Shown: positions 51,955-61,391, counted from the stretch's first letter. The stretch is DNA of 64,000 nucleotides from Acididesulfobacillus acetoxydans (GCF_902729405.1 NZ_LR746496.1:2356001-2420000); one strand, 5' to 3'. Made by a program: numbers and translations. The notes: generated by a model from the letters alone, not told the origin.

Positions 51955-52376
51955 GACTAATAGATAAAGATATTCATGGACGTAACATAATTTTTACGTG
52001 CCCGGATAGAATATCTTCGAACCCATGAATTCTGGCTGCGGTTCCGAAAAAGCGGCCCTGCGGCAGGGGTTCAGAGGAAGAGTGCCTGTCAGACCGGGAA
52101 GGGTTTAAAGAGGACGCAGGCGGAGCAACCGCCGAACAAGAGAAGAACAAGAAGCAGAAGAGTGCGGGTCAAGCGGGAAAAAGAAAGTCCCGGAGCGTAG
52201 AGAGCCGGGATTAGAAAGGGAGGTTAAAGGGGGGGCTTTGATCCGAGGCAATTTACGGTTTTTGAATATGTTATACAAGGCTTGGCAGATTCAGAGTACA
52301 GGGAATTACTCTCACTTGTGGAAGTGGGAGTCTCACCAGTGAATGAATGATCAATATTGAAGGGGATGCTTTTCAA
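51955..52376 (+). ncRNA. Long structured leader of FmdE gene 2
   Basis: The inverted repeat AAGATATTC (51967-51975) / GAATATCTT (52009-52017) is conserved from leader 1. The enclosed helix differs in sequence but is kept as a helix (CGTAA/TTACG here). Conserved blocks then follow in the same order as in leader 1. Compensating change in the inner helix supports a structured RNA. Confidence 0.5.
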
Positions 52377-53024
52377 ATGATAGAAATTAAAAATGAAACT
52401 CCGATTACGGACGAAGAGTTGAAAGGAGCGCAGTTTTTTCATGGCCACATCTGCCCCGCCATGCCCCAGGGACTGCGCGCCGGCCATCTAGCTATGGACA
52501 TTTTGGGTGTCAAGCGTGCCCGCACCGGGGGCGAACTCATGATGATCGTGGAAATCGGCGATAATCATTTTTCGGGTTGCCTGGCTGACGGGTTACAATA
52601 TTCCACAGGCTGTACTTTTGGCAAGAGCAATATTGTGAAGAAACCCCTGGGGAAGTTTGCTTTTACTCTGATTGACCCGAAGACCAAGCGGGCGGTCCGT
52701 GTTTCCGCGAAACATGACCGCATGAAAACCTGTCTGACGATGCCCTTTTTTGAAGAACGCAAGAAGGGGATCCCTCCCTATGACTTGGATCCCAATGTGG
52801 TCCTGCCGCTGATCGAAGACACCCGGACGCGCGATTGGCATGAGATGTTCGATGTGACCCTTTTTGAGAATTACCCTGTGGTCAAAGCCGGGGAAACGTT
52901 CGAGGCCGAGCAGTGTCACGAGTGCAAAGAAATGGTAGTGACAAATTACGCGCAGAAGCTGGGCGAAGACTGGTACTGCCAGACTTGCTTTGATGCCTTG
53001 ACTCATCGCAAGCAAGAGGATTAA
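52377..53024 (+). CDS. FmdE-family protein with C-terminal zinc ribbon (gene 2)
   Basis: 215-aa protein. FmdE domain from FFHGHICPAMPQGLRAG (about residue 20) through FSGCLADGLQYSTGCTFGKSN; zinc ribbon at the C-terminus CHECKEMVV...YCQTCF. It is clearly diverged from gene 1 in the FmdE domain, while the fragment after gene 1 is closest to this ribbon. ATG 52377 follows AAGGGGA; an upstream ATG at 52347 lacks a ribosome site. A terminator and a TSUP permease follow. Function not established. Confidence 0.87.
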   Translation: MIEIKNETPITDEELKGAQFFHGHICPAMPQGLRAGHLAMDILGVKRARTGGELMMIVEIGDNHFSGCLADGLQYSTGCTFGKSNIVKKPLGKFAFTLIDPKTKRAVRVSAKHDRMKTCLTMPFFEERKKGIPPYDLDPNVVLPLIEDTRTRDWHEMFDVTLFENYPVVKAGETFEAEQCHECKEMVVTNYAQKLGEDWYCQTCFDALTHRKQED

Positions 53025-53105
53025 CGGGCCACGGGCGGGCGGTTGGACTGACGGCTAAGAACCAGCTTCCCCGCGGGCTGAACAAAGTCACCTTGAAAAT
53101 CCCTC

Positions 53106-53143
53106 GAGCCTGCCTATAGGAGCTATGAGCAGGCTCACTTTTT
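53106..53143 (+). terminator. Terminator after FmdE gene 2
   Basis: GAGCCTGCCTATA and TATGAGCAGGCTC pair imperfectly around a short loop, followed by ACTTTTTG. Homologous to the terminator at 32818. Confidence 0.75.
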
Positions 53144-53305
53144 GCAGTCCATGGAGTGAAAGAATTCGTTTGTTGGTGGCAAAGCAAGCAGATTCGTTCT
53201 TCTCAGTGAAGACTGCTTTTGCTCAAGAGCACTGCCTGCGTGATACCTGGTCAACAGTCCCCGGCCTCTCAATTCGGAGAAAGTTGGGAAAGATGGTGGT
53301 TTAGA

Positions 53306-54073
53306 ATGTATCTGTACATCTTGGGATTTGTGGCAACCTTAATCTTAAATTCTTTTATGTCTATGGGTGGGGTAGGGGGAGCGTTTATCCTTGTTCCAAT
53401 CTTTTATTGGTTGGGAGTCCCGCTCCCTCAGGCCGCGGCGGTTGGTTTGATGCTGGGGATCCTGAACACCGGAGTCGCCTCACTTAATTTTACCAAGGAT
53501 AAACTGGTTAATTTCAAAGTCGCTATACCTCTGATCATCTCCATCTTTGTTTTTTCGCCTTTGGGAGTCTACACATCCAATGTCGTTGACAAAAACATCT
53601 TACTGGTAATTTTCGCTGCCTTTTTACTGGTTGCCGGCACCATGATGCTGTTCTATCATCCAAATAAGGGTGGGGCCGAGAAAGAGGTAAAAACCAGGCC
53701 ACTGGCCAGCATTCTCATTGGCAGTTTCGTTGGCTTTCTTAGCGGCATGCTGGGTGTCGGAGGGGGAGCCTTTCTGGGGCCGTTCCTGGTCTGGATAGGC
53801 ATGGATGGCAAAAATGTGGCCGGAACGAGCGCTTTTGTGGTCATGTTCTCCTCACTCGTTGGTTTCCTGGGTCACATCGGACTTCAGTACTCACACCTAA
53901 ATTACTGGTTTATGCTGGTTACCGGTGTTGCCTCCGTCATGGCTGGCTTCATCGGTTCGTGGCTGACCCGTTTCAAGTTGACCAGCAAGCAGGTTAAACA
54001 GGTTATCGGTGTGTTCCAATACTTGATAGCCATCAAGATTATTTTCGATTTGGCGAAGGTTTGGCTGAAATAG
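53306..54073 (+). CDS. TSUP-family permease (TauE/SafE type), gene 2
   Basis: 255-aa membrane protein. The two family repeats are NSFMSMGGVGGAFILVPIFYWLG near the N-terminus and GFLSGMLGVGGGAFLGPFLVWIG in the second half. It lacks a DUF1634 partner, unlike gene 1. I start it at ATG 53306; the longer frame from 53219 adds residues unlike a membrane protein start. The ribosome site is weak. Likely exports a sulfur-containing anion; substrate unknown. Confidence 0.85.
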   Translation: MYLYILGFVATLILNSFMSMGGVGGAFILVPIFYWLGVPLPQAAAVGLMLGILNTGVASLNFTKDKLVNFKVAIPLIISIFVFSPLGVYTSNVVDKNILLVIFAAFLLVAGTMMLFYHPNKGGAEKEVKTRPLASILIGSFVGFLSGMLGVGGGAFLGPFLVWIGMDGKNVAGTSAFVVMFSSLVGFLGHIGLQYSHLNYWFMLVTGVASVMAGFIGSWLTRFKLTSKQVKQVIGVFQYLIAIKIIFDLAKVWLK

Positions 54074-54095
54074 TCATAATTAAGGGTGAACTACC

Positions 54096-54131
54096 CCCGC
54101 TTACGCTTTGCTAAGAAGCGGTTTTTTTTTA
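54096..54131 (+). terminator. Terminator after TSUP permease 2
   Basis: CCGCTT pairs with AAGCGG around an inner loop, followed by nine T. A second inverted repeat (AAGGAGTTG...CAACTCCTT, 54290-54332) lies before the end of the opposite-strand gdh and probably terminates that gene. No other gene is seen in 54074-54365. Confidence 0.75.
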
Positions 54132-54365
54132 CCGGGTCAAAACGGCCATATTTTCGGATTTCGGCATAGGCCTCGATTCTTATGCACAGGCCTTCCCGTG
54201 GGGAAACCTTGCTTACACAGGTTGAACCCAGGAGTTTTCTGACGGGGGAACCCAATGAAGCCGATTCCCCAATGCTTCGGATGGATAAGCAAGGAGTTGG
54301 GGATGCCATTTCAAGCATTTCTCAACTCCTTGGCTTTGGACCGTCCCTGGCATTTTTTCACGGTT

Positions 54366-55634
54366 TCAGACGAAAATCCCACGCAAGGACACAGCTTTTT
54401 CCACTCTTGACAAAGCGATCATATAGGCTGCCGTGCGCAGGGATACCTGTTCGCGCCGGGCCAGTTCGTAAACATCCCGGAAGCTGCTGACCATACGTTG
54501 GCGCAATTCCCGGTTGACTTCATCCTGGGACCAGAAAAAGTGCTGAATTCCTTGTACCCATTCAAAATAGGAAACGACCACACCGCCGGCGTTGGCCAGG
54601 ATATCGGGAATAACCAGGATTCCTTTTTGGTAGAGGACTTCGTCAGCTTCGACACTGACGGGGCCGTTGGCCGCTTCCGCCACGATTTTGGCTTTGACCC
54701 CTGATGCGTTGGTGACGGTGATTTGGTTTTCCAATGCGGCCGGAACGAGGATATCGCACTCTAAAGTGAGCAACTCCTCTTGAGTTAAAGGTGTGGCATC
54801 AGGATAACCGGCGACCGTTCCCGTTCGGGTCTTAAATTCTTTCACGGAGGCTATATTAAGTCCGTCAGTATTAAAAATGCCCCCCTGTGTATCGCTGACG
54901 GCTACTACACGGCAGCCTAAGTCCCCCAGATAGGTGGCGGCTACAGATCCGGCGTTGCCGAAGCCCTGAATCGCCACGCTGGCTCCCTTAAGTTCAAGAC
55001 CCGTGTGCGAGGCCGCTTCCTCTATGGTATAGACGCAGCCTGTGCCGGTGGCCTCGTTGCGGCCCAAAGATCCCCCCAGTTCGATGGGTTTGCCGGTTAC
55101 CACCGCGGGAACCGAGTAACCCAACTGCATACTGTAAGTATCCATGATCCAGGCCATGACTTGAGGGTTCGTGTTGACATCCGGTGCCGGGATATCTTTC
55201 TCCGGTCCGATGATGAGACTGATCTCCATAGTATAGCGTCTGGTCAAGCGTTCGAGTTCCGCAAGCGACAATTCTTTGGGATTACAAACGATGGCCCCTT
55301 TGGCTCCGCCGTAGGGGATGTTGACGACGGCACATTTCCAGGTCATCAGGGCGGCCAGAGCAATCACCTCTTCCAAAGTTGCGTCTTGATGGAAGCGGAT
55401 ACCGCCTTTGGCCGGACCCCTGGCCAGATTATGCTGGACGCGGTAGCCCTGGAAGATCTCCAATGAACCGTCGTCCCTACGAATGGGAATTGACACCGTC
55501 AAACAACGCTTGGGCTCTTGCAGAAGTTTGAGAATTCCGGCATCCAAGCTTAGGTGAGCGGCCGCGCGCTCGACTTGCAAGAGAGTTGACCTCAACAACT
55601 CATTGCTTTTCTGAGACCCCTTTTTCTCCTCCAT
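54366..55634 (-). CDS. Glutamate dehydrogenase (Glu/Leu/Phe/Val family)
   Basis: 422-aa enzyme interconverting glutamate and 2-oxoglutarate plus ammonia. Substrate-binding and catalytic segments are present: GPAKGGIRFHQD, MTWKCAVVNIPYGGAKGAI (catalytic Lys in PYGGAKG), and the dinucleotide fold ASVAIQGFGNAGSVAA. The length agrees with hexameric Firmicute enzymes. ATG follows GAGGAGTC. Coenzyme preference is not read here. A piece of a paralogue lies at 45819. Confidence 0.93.
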   Translation of the reverse strand: MEEKKGSQKSNELLRSTLLQVERAAAHLSLDAGILKLLQEPKRCLTVSIPIRRDDGSLEIFQGYRVQHNLARGPAKGGIRFHQDATLEEVIALAALMTWKCAVVNIPYGGAKGAIVCNPKELSLAELERLTRRYTMEISLIIGPEKDIPAPDVNTNPQVMAWIMDTYSMQLGYSVPAVVTGKPIELGGSLGRNEATGTGCVYTIEEAASHTGLELKGASVAIQGFGNAGSVAATYLGDLGCRVVAVSDTQGGIFNTDGLNIASVKEFKTRTGTVAGYPDATPLTQEELLTLECDILVPAALENQITVTNASGVKAKIVAEAANGPVSVEADEVLYQKGILVIPDILANAGGVVVSYFEWVQGIQHFFWSQDEVNRELRQRMVSSFRDVYELARREQVSLRTAAYMIALSRVEKAVSLRGIFV

Positions 55635-55885
55635 GAAACAAGACTCCTCATCTTTCTAAAATGCAAAGACAGGGACCTATCTTTTGTATACATTATACAT
55701 TAGAAGAGGAACGGGTTCCAGTGCATTCGCATTATTTCTAATATTTAGAGGGAGAGGACGGTTGGTGCTTAAAGCCGTTTCCTGGCCGACCAGCAGGCTG
55801 GAGGTTACATCTTGCGACAGTTAAAGGAGTGGGGGATTTAAGTCTTGTGGTCAACCTGAATTTGGGGTGACATTGGCTTTGAGTT

Positions 55886-56974
55886 TTAGGACTGTTGAGG
55901 GGCCTGGGGTTGCGGTTCCAACAGTTTGCCGCTCATGGCGCCGCCCAAGGAACGGATGAAGGTGACGAGCCAGAGAAAGGTCAGTAGCAGAGTCAGAAAA
56001 ACGGTGTACACCAGGATGAGGCTAGATGAAAAGTAGGAAGCTATTTTTTGACTGGCCATAGTGTAGGCGACTAAGGGAAAGATGAAAGCCCACCAGGAGA
56101 GAGAGAACGGAATGCCTCCCCGCTTAAGGTAATACCAGGAGAGAGTGAGAGCGATGCCCAAACCCCAGAAACCGAAGCCCCAGAAGATGGCGGCCAGAAG
56201 ATAAACCGCATCGACCGAACCGAGGAAGCCGAGCAGTTTGGCCATGTCGGCCAGTCCCAACAAACTGACGGTTCCCACTCCGATCGGTCCCAACGTGATC
56301 CAGAAGGTAGGGGCCATGGCCGCCGGCGGCAGGGGATGCCGGACAAGGCGGCTAAGCACCATGGCGCCGATAAAGAGAAAGAGGAAGAAGCCTACGCCGT
56401 AAAATGCTAAATTAAACAGCAGTACGGTATTGGCAGCAGCGGACCCGCTTTGTTTGAGCATCCCGACCAGCGGATTGCCGATTAAAGGAACACCGATGTT
56501 GGCCACCGGGGTAATGAGCCAGGCAAAGTTCAGAGCCTGAGGCGGGGTTTGCTCATTGGTCAAGGCGTGGTGGGCGACATAGACGGAGAGAAGGAAAGCC
56601 CCGACGACACCGGTGAGCCAGGCAATCCAGGCTGCTATGAGCACAAACTGCGGACCGAGGAAGTTCCGTCCCATCAAGGCGGCATTGGTTGCTACGATCA
56701 CGATGCCAATAGGCATGGTCACAAAGAAGTTGCCCATAACGGGATGATCGAGATCATGCCGAAGCTGGTCGAAATGCGCAAACCAACGTGTCAGCCAGGG
56801 AATCAGGAAGATGACACAGAGGAGAGCGTTAAGCCAGGCCAAAGATATGCCGAGGTACTTGCTTGCCGGCCATAAGTTACCCCAGCTGTAAAGAATGTTG
56901 GCGAAGCCGCCGGTTCCCATGATGGCGGCAAACCAGGCCGGAGAAAAATGACGGGCCAGACCCTGTTTTGGCAT
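55886..56974 (-). CDS. TDT-family transporter (TehA/Ssu1-like)
   Basis: 362-aa membrane protein with about ten helices, starting MPKQGLARHFSPAWFAAIMGTGGFANILY, typical of the tellurite-resistance/dicarboxylate transporter family, which includes fungal sulfite exporter Ssu1 and bacterial TehA. I begin it at ATG 56974 behind AAGGTGG; the longer frame to 57196 crosses its promoter. The operator at 57021 implies ligand-controlled expression. With two TSUP permeases nearby, sulfite or a related oxyanion is a reasonable but unproved substrate. Confidence 0.85.
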   Translation of the reverse strand: MPKQGLARHFSPAWFAAIMGTGGFANILYSWGNLWPASKYLGISLAWLNALLCVIFLIPWLTRWFAHFDQLRHDLDHPVMGNFFVTMPIGIVIVATNAALMGRNFLGPQFVLIAAWIAWLTGVVGAFLLSVYVAHHALTNEQTPPQALNFAWLITPVANIGVPLIGNPLVGMLKQSGSAAANTVLLFNLAFYGVGFFLFLFIGAMVLSRLVRHPLPPAAMAPTFWITLGPIGVGTVSLLGLADMAKLLGFLGSVDAVYLLAAIFWGFGFWGLGIALTLSWYYLKRGGIPFSLSWWAFIFPLVAYTMASQKIASYFSSSLILVYTVFLTLLLTFLWLVTFIRSLGGAMSGKLLEPQPQAPQQS

Positions 56975-57020
56975 TGTGATACACCACCTTATCAATATAT
57001 AATACTTTACGCATTTATTG

Positions 57021-57039
57021 TATACCCTATACTGGTATA
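57021..57039. promoter_or_regulatory. Operator inside the TDT gene promoter
   Basis: Inverted repeat TATACC-N7-GGTATA lies in the spacer of a leftward promoter (TTGTAA, 17 bases, TACAAT). A bound repressor would block the polymerase directly. Confidence 0.55.
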
Positions 57040-57140
57040 TTACAAGAGACAGAGACGGAAAATTTGCCGCATTCCTCTGAACTAATCCAGGGGTTAGGCA
57101 TGCCACCGCAGACAGGCCCAGAAACAGAGGTAATGACACG

Positions 57141-57363
57141 ATGCGCCAAAGACATGGATTCACAAAAACCTCGGGACAATACCCGCTGCTTTTCATCCCC
57201 CGGATCGTCGGCTGTATGTTTGTCTTTATCTTCGACTATGCTGACTATGCTATGGTGGCCATCCATCTGGTACCGGTTCCTTATATTATGGCTCCCTGGA
57301 CGATGCCCGGGCCGATTGCCGCTTTTTCGGGCACCGGAGGCAGTTTGTGGATGAATGGAAATA
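57141..57363 (+). pseudogene. Possible fragment of a PTS EIIC (lactose/cellobiose type) gene
   Basis: The frame reads LLFIPRIVGCMFVFIFDYAD and then VPYIMAPWTMPGPIAAFSGTGG, which resembles the VPWTTPxPIxAFLATGG segment near the C-terminus of cellobiose-type EIIC permeases. No start, ribosome site or remaining domain is present. Confidence 0.35.
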
Positions 57364-57369
57364 GGCTCC

Positions 57370-57403
57370 AAGGAAATAGCCGGCAAAAGCCGGCTATTTC
57401 CTT
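57370..57403. terminator. Strong symmetrical hairpin
   Basis: AAGGAAATAGCCGGC pairs with GCCGGCTATTTCCTT around four bases. It could terminate transcription in either direction. Confidence 0.7.
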
Positions 57404-57415
57404 CATGGTACATCG

Positions 57416-57657
57416 TATAACAATTTTTTGTCCAGACGGCTGACACAGGAAAAAAGCCCGCCGCCGCCGAGGCGAGGCACGCGGGAGGCCAAAAGGGTTA
57501 TGGTGCAACAGGTTTACGTCCCGGTTCAGTGAGATCTGCCTTCTCCGGAAGGAGCCGATTCCGATCCATACATTGCTTCCAAGCAAAACATAAAGCATAT
57601 TCTTAAGTTAAGCCGTACATGGGTGCTTTTTTGTCGGGGCGGGGTTCACTGGGCAGC
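57416..57657. repeat. Unexplained conserved element R, copy B
   Basis: Aligns with 51612-51850 over its length with substitutions and small indels. Its right-hand part continues at 58309-58344, so about 650 bases including the secreted-protein gene lie between two parts of one element. Confidence 0.6.
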
Positions 57658-58185
57658 TAAGCCATTCTGGCTCGGGACGGGATTTCCTGGCGCGGAAGTA
57701 CCTGCCCAGGGTCTCGCACCTCCCCAGGGTCCTGCCCCACCCCAGGGTCCTGCACCTCCCTGGGGTCCAGTGCTGCCCCAAAGACTTCGGCAAGAGCCGG
57801 GAGCAAAAGTGCCGTCCTGAATCGCTTTGAGACGGGCCTGCATCCTGTCAGTGATGGCCTGTTTTTGCGCCGTTGTCAGGGGTTGACCGCTGTTGAACCG
57901 GGGACCTAAGCCCATTCCGGGCACGGGTGCCTGGCCGTCGGCCAGGGCTTGTTCACGCAACTGTTCCCGCTGGCTAAGAAAGTCCTTGGCATCCTGACCC
58001 TGCTCATGAGTCAGCAGCCCGGCGCCGACCTCCTTGTCGACGATCTGCTGCTGAAGGCCGAACATTTGCTGCGTCAGGCCTTTGATTTGGGCTAGGCCGG
58101 ATGTGTCTGTCGCTCCGAGAGCCGCTCCGGCGCCACCCACGAGGAGGACCCCGCTGAGTAGCGCAACAACCCATTTCTTCTGCAT
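57646..58185 (-). CDS. Secreted protein of the DUF2680 type with Pro/Trp/Gly-rich tail
   Basis: 179 aa from ATG 58185 (or two more residues from a TTG closer to GGAGGT). The signal peptide ends near GGAGAALGA. The middle part (MFGLQQQIVDKEVGAGLLTHEQGQDAK) fits DUF2680-like small exported proteins, followed by a low-complexity tail with repeated GPWGGA. The function is unknown. It lies between the two parts of element R copy B, so it may have been inserted there, or element R may once have been part of its region. Confidence 0.65.
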   Translation of the reverse strand: MQKKWVVALLSGVLLVGGAGAALGATDTSGLAQIKGLTQQMFGLQQQIVDKEVGAGLLTHEQGQDAKDFLSQREQLREQALADGQAPVPGMGLGPRFNSGQPLTTAQKQAITDRMQARLKAIQDGTFAPGSCRSLWGSTGPQGGAGPWGGAGPWGGARPWAGTSAPGNPVPSQNGLAAQ

Positions 58186-58445
58186 TGTCAATGTACACCT
58201 CCGTAATTGCCTCAGTAAAACCTAGAAATTTCTAACCGGGACATTGCTAATATAACCGGAAATAATGGCAAAACTGTGGCAAAGCAGGGGTTTCGCCAAA
58301 TTTTTTTTGGCTGGTATCTCTTCCTGCCACAAAAGGTTGCACCCGTCAACATCGCGGGTTGTACGATACCCGAATTGGATTTGTCCATTCTGCCTATCGC
58401 CTTTAAGGTTAAAAAGCGTGGAGTGTGGGTCGCGGTTCAAGGTTG

Positions 58446-59621
58446 TTATTGATACATGTAATCTCGGGTCCAGGACAACTGGTTGTTGGGGCCTTTACTG
58501 AATAGGAGCTGGTGCAGATCGATATTCCCGCTGTGAAACGAAGCGGCGGCAGAGTTAAGATAGAGGCGCCACATCCGGATGAAGGTCTCATCTTTGCCTT
58601 CCCTGATCTGCGGCAAGGCCTGTTCAAAATTGTCAGCCCAATGTTCCAGCGTGCGGGTATAATGATTTCTCAGGCTCTCGGCATCGTAAAAATAAAGCCC
58701 GCAAGCTTCCATGTGCCTGATCAGTTCGGAAACTGTCGGAATATAGCCGCCGGGGAAAATGTACTTATTGATCCAGGAATTTGTGCCTCGTTCATCCCTG
58801 CCGGTAATCGTGTGCAGCAGGGAAATCCCGTTGCTTCCGAGCATGCGCTCAACGGTGGCAAAATATTCTCCCAGATGTTCTTTACCTACATGCTCAAGCA
58901 TCCCGACACTGACCACCCGGTCAAATGTCTGCTCTTTAAGTTCACGGTAATCCAGCAAGTGGACGTCGACCAAATCCTTCAGGTTCTCCTGATCGATCCG
59001 GTTTTGGACTTTGTCATACTGTTCCTCACTGAGGGTGATTCCCGTCGCCTTAACCCGGTATTTTTGGGCTGCCGTCAGAATCAGTTCACCCCAGCCGCAG
59101 CCGATATCCAGCAAGCGCTGCCCTTCCTGTAAATTGAGTTTACGCAGGATAAGTTCGATTTTGTTTTTCTGTGCCTGAATTAAAGAATCTTCCGGGGACT
59201 TAAAATAGGCGCAAGAATAGGTCATGGTTTCATCAAGCCATAAACGGTAAAAATCATTGCCGATGTCATAGTGATATTGGACATTTTCCCTGCTCTTCTT
59301 AACCCCATTGGTCATAAATTTGGCCAGCCTTAGATAGGGCGGATTCTGATGCAAGAAGCTGTCATGGTTGTTATACAGGGATTCGATTACATCCCGGACA
59401 CTTCCTTCAATCTCAATCCTGCCATCCATGTACGCTTCCCCAAAAGCCAGAGAAGCATCGCGGATGATCTCTGACTTGGGGATGGGCTCATGCAAGATAA
59501 TGTTAAACTTCGCCTCACCTTTCCCATACAGTTCCGCGTCCCCATCCCAGAACTCCACTAGGCAAGGATCCATAAAGAGGTTTTTGAACAGATTCTTATA
59601 AAATGCCTTGTCGATATCCAT
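58446..59621 (-). CDS. cfa: Cyclopropane-fatty-acyl-phospholipid synthase
   Basis: 391-aa SAM-dependent enzyme that adds a methylene bridge to unsaturated fatty acids in membrane lipids. N-terminal lipid-binding domain to about residue 110; SAM motif LLDIGCGWGELILTAAQKY; then the family segments RVVSVGMLEHVGKEHL and FPGGYIPTVSEL. ATG 59621 follows GGCGGAAAGG; the longer frame starts from a TTG inside the ribosome region. Membrane adaptation to acid or solvent stress is its usual role. Confidence 0.93.
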   Translation of the reverse strand: MDIDKAFYKNLFKNLFMDPCLVEFWDGDAELYGKGEAKFNIILHEPIPKSEIIRDASLAFGEAYMDGRIEIEGSVRDVIESLYNNHDSFLHQNPPYLRLAKFMTNGVKKSRENVQYHYDIGNDFYRLWLDETMTYSCAYFKSPEDSLIQAQKNKIELILRKLNLQEGQRLLDIGCGWGELILTAAQKYRVKATGITLSEEQYDKVQNRIDQENLKDLVDVHLLDYRELKEQTFDRVVSVGMLEHVGKEHLGEYFATVERMLGSNGISLLHTITGRDERGTNSWINKYIFPGGYIPTVSELIRHMEACGLYFYDAESLRNHYTRTLEHWADNFEQALPQIREGKDETFIRMWRLYLNSAAASFHSGNIDLHQLLFSKGPNNQLSWTRDYMYQ

Positions 59622-60099
59622 GGTACCTTTCCGCCTTTCCAATGACTCGGGTGGGAGTTTCTAGGCTAACTCCCTTGCGCACAGCCGTCGCTTTGCTGCT
59701 AAAGAAAAAAGATGTTTAATAATTGAAGCCGGGGGCAAGAGATTTCCGACTGTCTCCAATTACTGGATTATACCATCATAGCATGCTGGAGTAACATTCT
59801 CAACATGGTTCACTGACTACACCCGGAACACGGATTTTAACATTACTGAGCCCGGAGGAGTTGCCTCACCTGCCCGGAACTACCGTGAAAACACGAAACA
59901 CTCTGCTTCTGCTTGGCAGAAACACTATGCCTGGGGGCAGATCCGCAGTTCCGTGTTGACCCGGAAGCTTGCATTTTACGGCTCTGCATAATAATATAAT
60001 TATAGAACTGCTATCGACACTGCTGTAGACAGTGCGGCTTACCATAGGGACCGTAGAGCGGAGCGGTTTGGGGAAATCCCGAAAAGAAGGTGAGTGTGC
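59622..60099. other. Gap with a 3' CMD gene fragment and an arsR promoter
   Basis: Bases 59935-59964 (minus strand) read RVNTELRICPQA then stop, the last codons of a relative of the CMD gene at 45261. The upstream edge carries a diverged copy of the region beyond that gene. TTGCAT (59969-59974) followed about 17 bases later by ATAATA/TATAAT-like sequence is a likely promoter for the arsR gene. No intact gene is present. Confidence 0.65.
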
Positions 60100-60447
60100 G
60101 TGCTGCAAAAATCGAGTCTGGAGGGCTTGAGTGAAGACTTCAAGGTGCTTTCAGACAAGACTCGTTTGCGAATCATCGGCCTGCTCCGGCAAAGGGAACT
60201 GTGCGTGTGTGACTTGACAGAGGTGCTGGGGATCAGTCAGCCGGGAGTCTCCCAACACATGAGAAGGTTAAAGCAGGTTGGGTTTGTCCGAGAACGCAAA
60301 GGGGGGCAATGGGTGTACTACTCTCTGAATGAAGAACACCCCTTGCTCATGCTAATTTTGTCGCAATGGCCTGCCGTTCCTGAAGATGAGAGACGTCTGA
60401 TGCAAACGAAAGGATGTCGTGCGCCTCGAACGCAGGGTTCAGAATAG
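60100..60447 (+). CDS. ArsR-family repressor
   Basis: 115-aa winged-helix regulator with FKVLSDKTRLRIIGLLRQRELCVCDLTEVLGISQPGVSQHMRRL; the As(III)-type motif is CVCDL. The GTG at 60100 follows AAGGTGAG; another GTG at 60094 is possible. The C-terminal tail AVPEDERRLMQTKGCRAPR occurs as fragments at 41010 and 45771, so relatives of this gene were copied repeatedly. It stands before a desulfurase fragment and the second HesB-like selenoprotein. Confidence 0.87.
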   Translation: MLQKSSLEGLSEDFKVLSDKTRLRIIGLLRQRELCVCDLTEVLGISQPGVSQHMRRLKQVGFVRERKGGQWVYYSLNEEHPLLMLILSQWPAVPEDERRLMQTKGCRAPRTQGSE

Positions 60448-60604
60448 CCTTGAGGGAAACGCACTCATCCCCGGAATCAAATTCCGGGGTTTTCCCGCGC
60501 ACGTTCTGCAAAGAGGGGGTGGGGGCCTTCTTGTGGGGGTTTCCCAATTCCTTGGTCAACCGCCGGTGGCTGGTGTTTCATAGTTCAGACAAAATCCCAG
60601 CTGC

Positions 60605-60799
60605 ATTCTGGAAGAGAGGGCGGGGATCATGGCCGGGGCAGGCTTGCATTGTACGGCTCAGGCCCACAGAATGCCCGGAACCCTGGATCAGGGAGTCGTA
60701 CGTTTCAGCCCATCGCATTATACGAACGCGGCAGGGATCGAGACGGCACTTCAGACTGTGAAGGAAGTGGCGGCAGAGTGGGGTTGTAGACAGAAATGA
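60605..60799 (+). pseudogene. C-terminal fragment of a cysteine desulfurase
   Basis: ILEERAGIMAGAGLHCTAQA and onward to the stop matches the last 65 residues of the desulfurase at 46436-47581, including the catalytic-Cys segment. The PLP domain is absent. Its position before the second selenoprotein mirrors the intact order at 46.4-48.2 kb. Confidence 0.9.
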
Positions 60800-60879
60800 A
60801 GTCCCCGAAAGCAACCGAGAATCCTCTGACCTCAGTCAGGGATGGATCAAGTTCCTGACAGCTTTCCGGGAAAAAGAGG

Positions 60880-60908
60880 TTTACATCGGTGAATAAGTAT
60901 ATTACAAT
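60880..60908 (+). promoter_or_regulatory. Promoter of HesB-like selenoprotein 2
   Basis: TTTACA (60880-60885), 17-base spacer, TACAAT (60903-60908). The conserved leader hairpin (60998-61020) follows. Confidence 0.55.
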
Positions 60909-61067
60909 AAGGACATGATTGGATTTCCCGGCGTACTCAGAAGTGTGAGAGAGGATGCATTCGGGTATGCTAAAAACGGTCCACGCTGGGAGATAGTGTG
61001 TGAAGGTTCATACTTTCACCGGGAGATTTTTTTTCACAACTCGGCACAGCAAAGAGGGGGCACTGAA

Positions 61068-61391
61068 ATGGTAAACATCACGGAGACGGCCGCTGTGAAA
61101 GTGAAAGAGGTTTTGCACCAGCAAAATCTTGATTCAGGCTATCTGAGGGTCTATATCGCAGGCTTTGGCTGAGGGGGGCCGAATTTCGGCTTGACTCTGG
61201 ATGAGTCTGCAAAAGAAAATGATACGGTTGATGAAGAAAACGGGGTGAAAATTCTGTCCGCCGATAACCTGGCGCCTTATTTGGAAGGAGCGGTGATTGA
61301 CTTCATAGAATCCGGCAGCGGCGGCGGTTTTCAGATCAGGACGGCGTCAACGGGTGACGGTTGCGGCGACGGCTGCGGCGGCTGCGGCTAA
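61068..61391 (+). CDS. HesB-like selenoprotein 2 (in-frame UGA = Sec)
   Basis: 107-aa paralogue of the protein at 47920, with the TGA again at codon 35 (61170-61172). From about 15 bases before the TGA to about 50 after it the DNA is almost identical to copy 1, including wobble positions, while flanking codons differ; this points to selection on the SECIS (stem-loop at 61193-61207). The C-terminus is GCGDGCGGCG. ATG follows AAAGAGGGGG. The adjoining gene is a lipoate-protein-ligase homologue. Confidence 0.9.
61193..61207 (+). promoter_or_regulatory. Candidate SECIS stem-loop 2
   Basis: GACTC-TGGAT-GAGTC, identical in sequence and distance from the UGA to copy 1. Confidence 0.7.
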
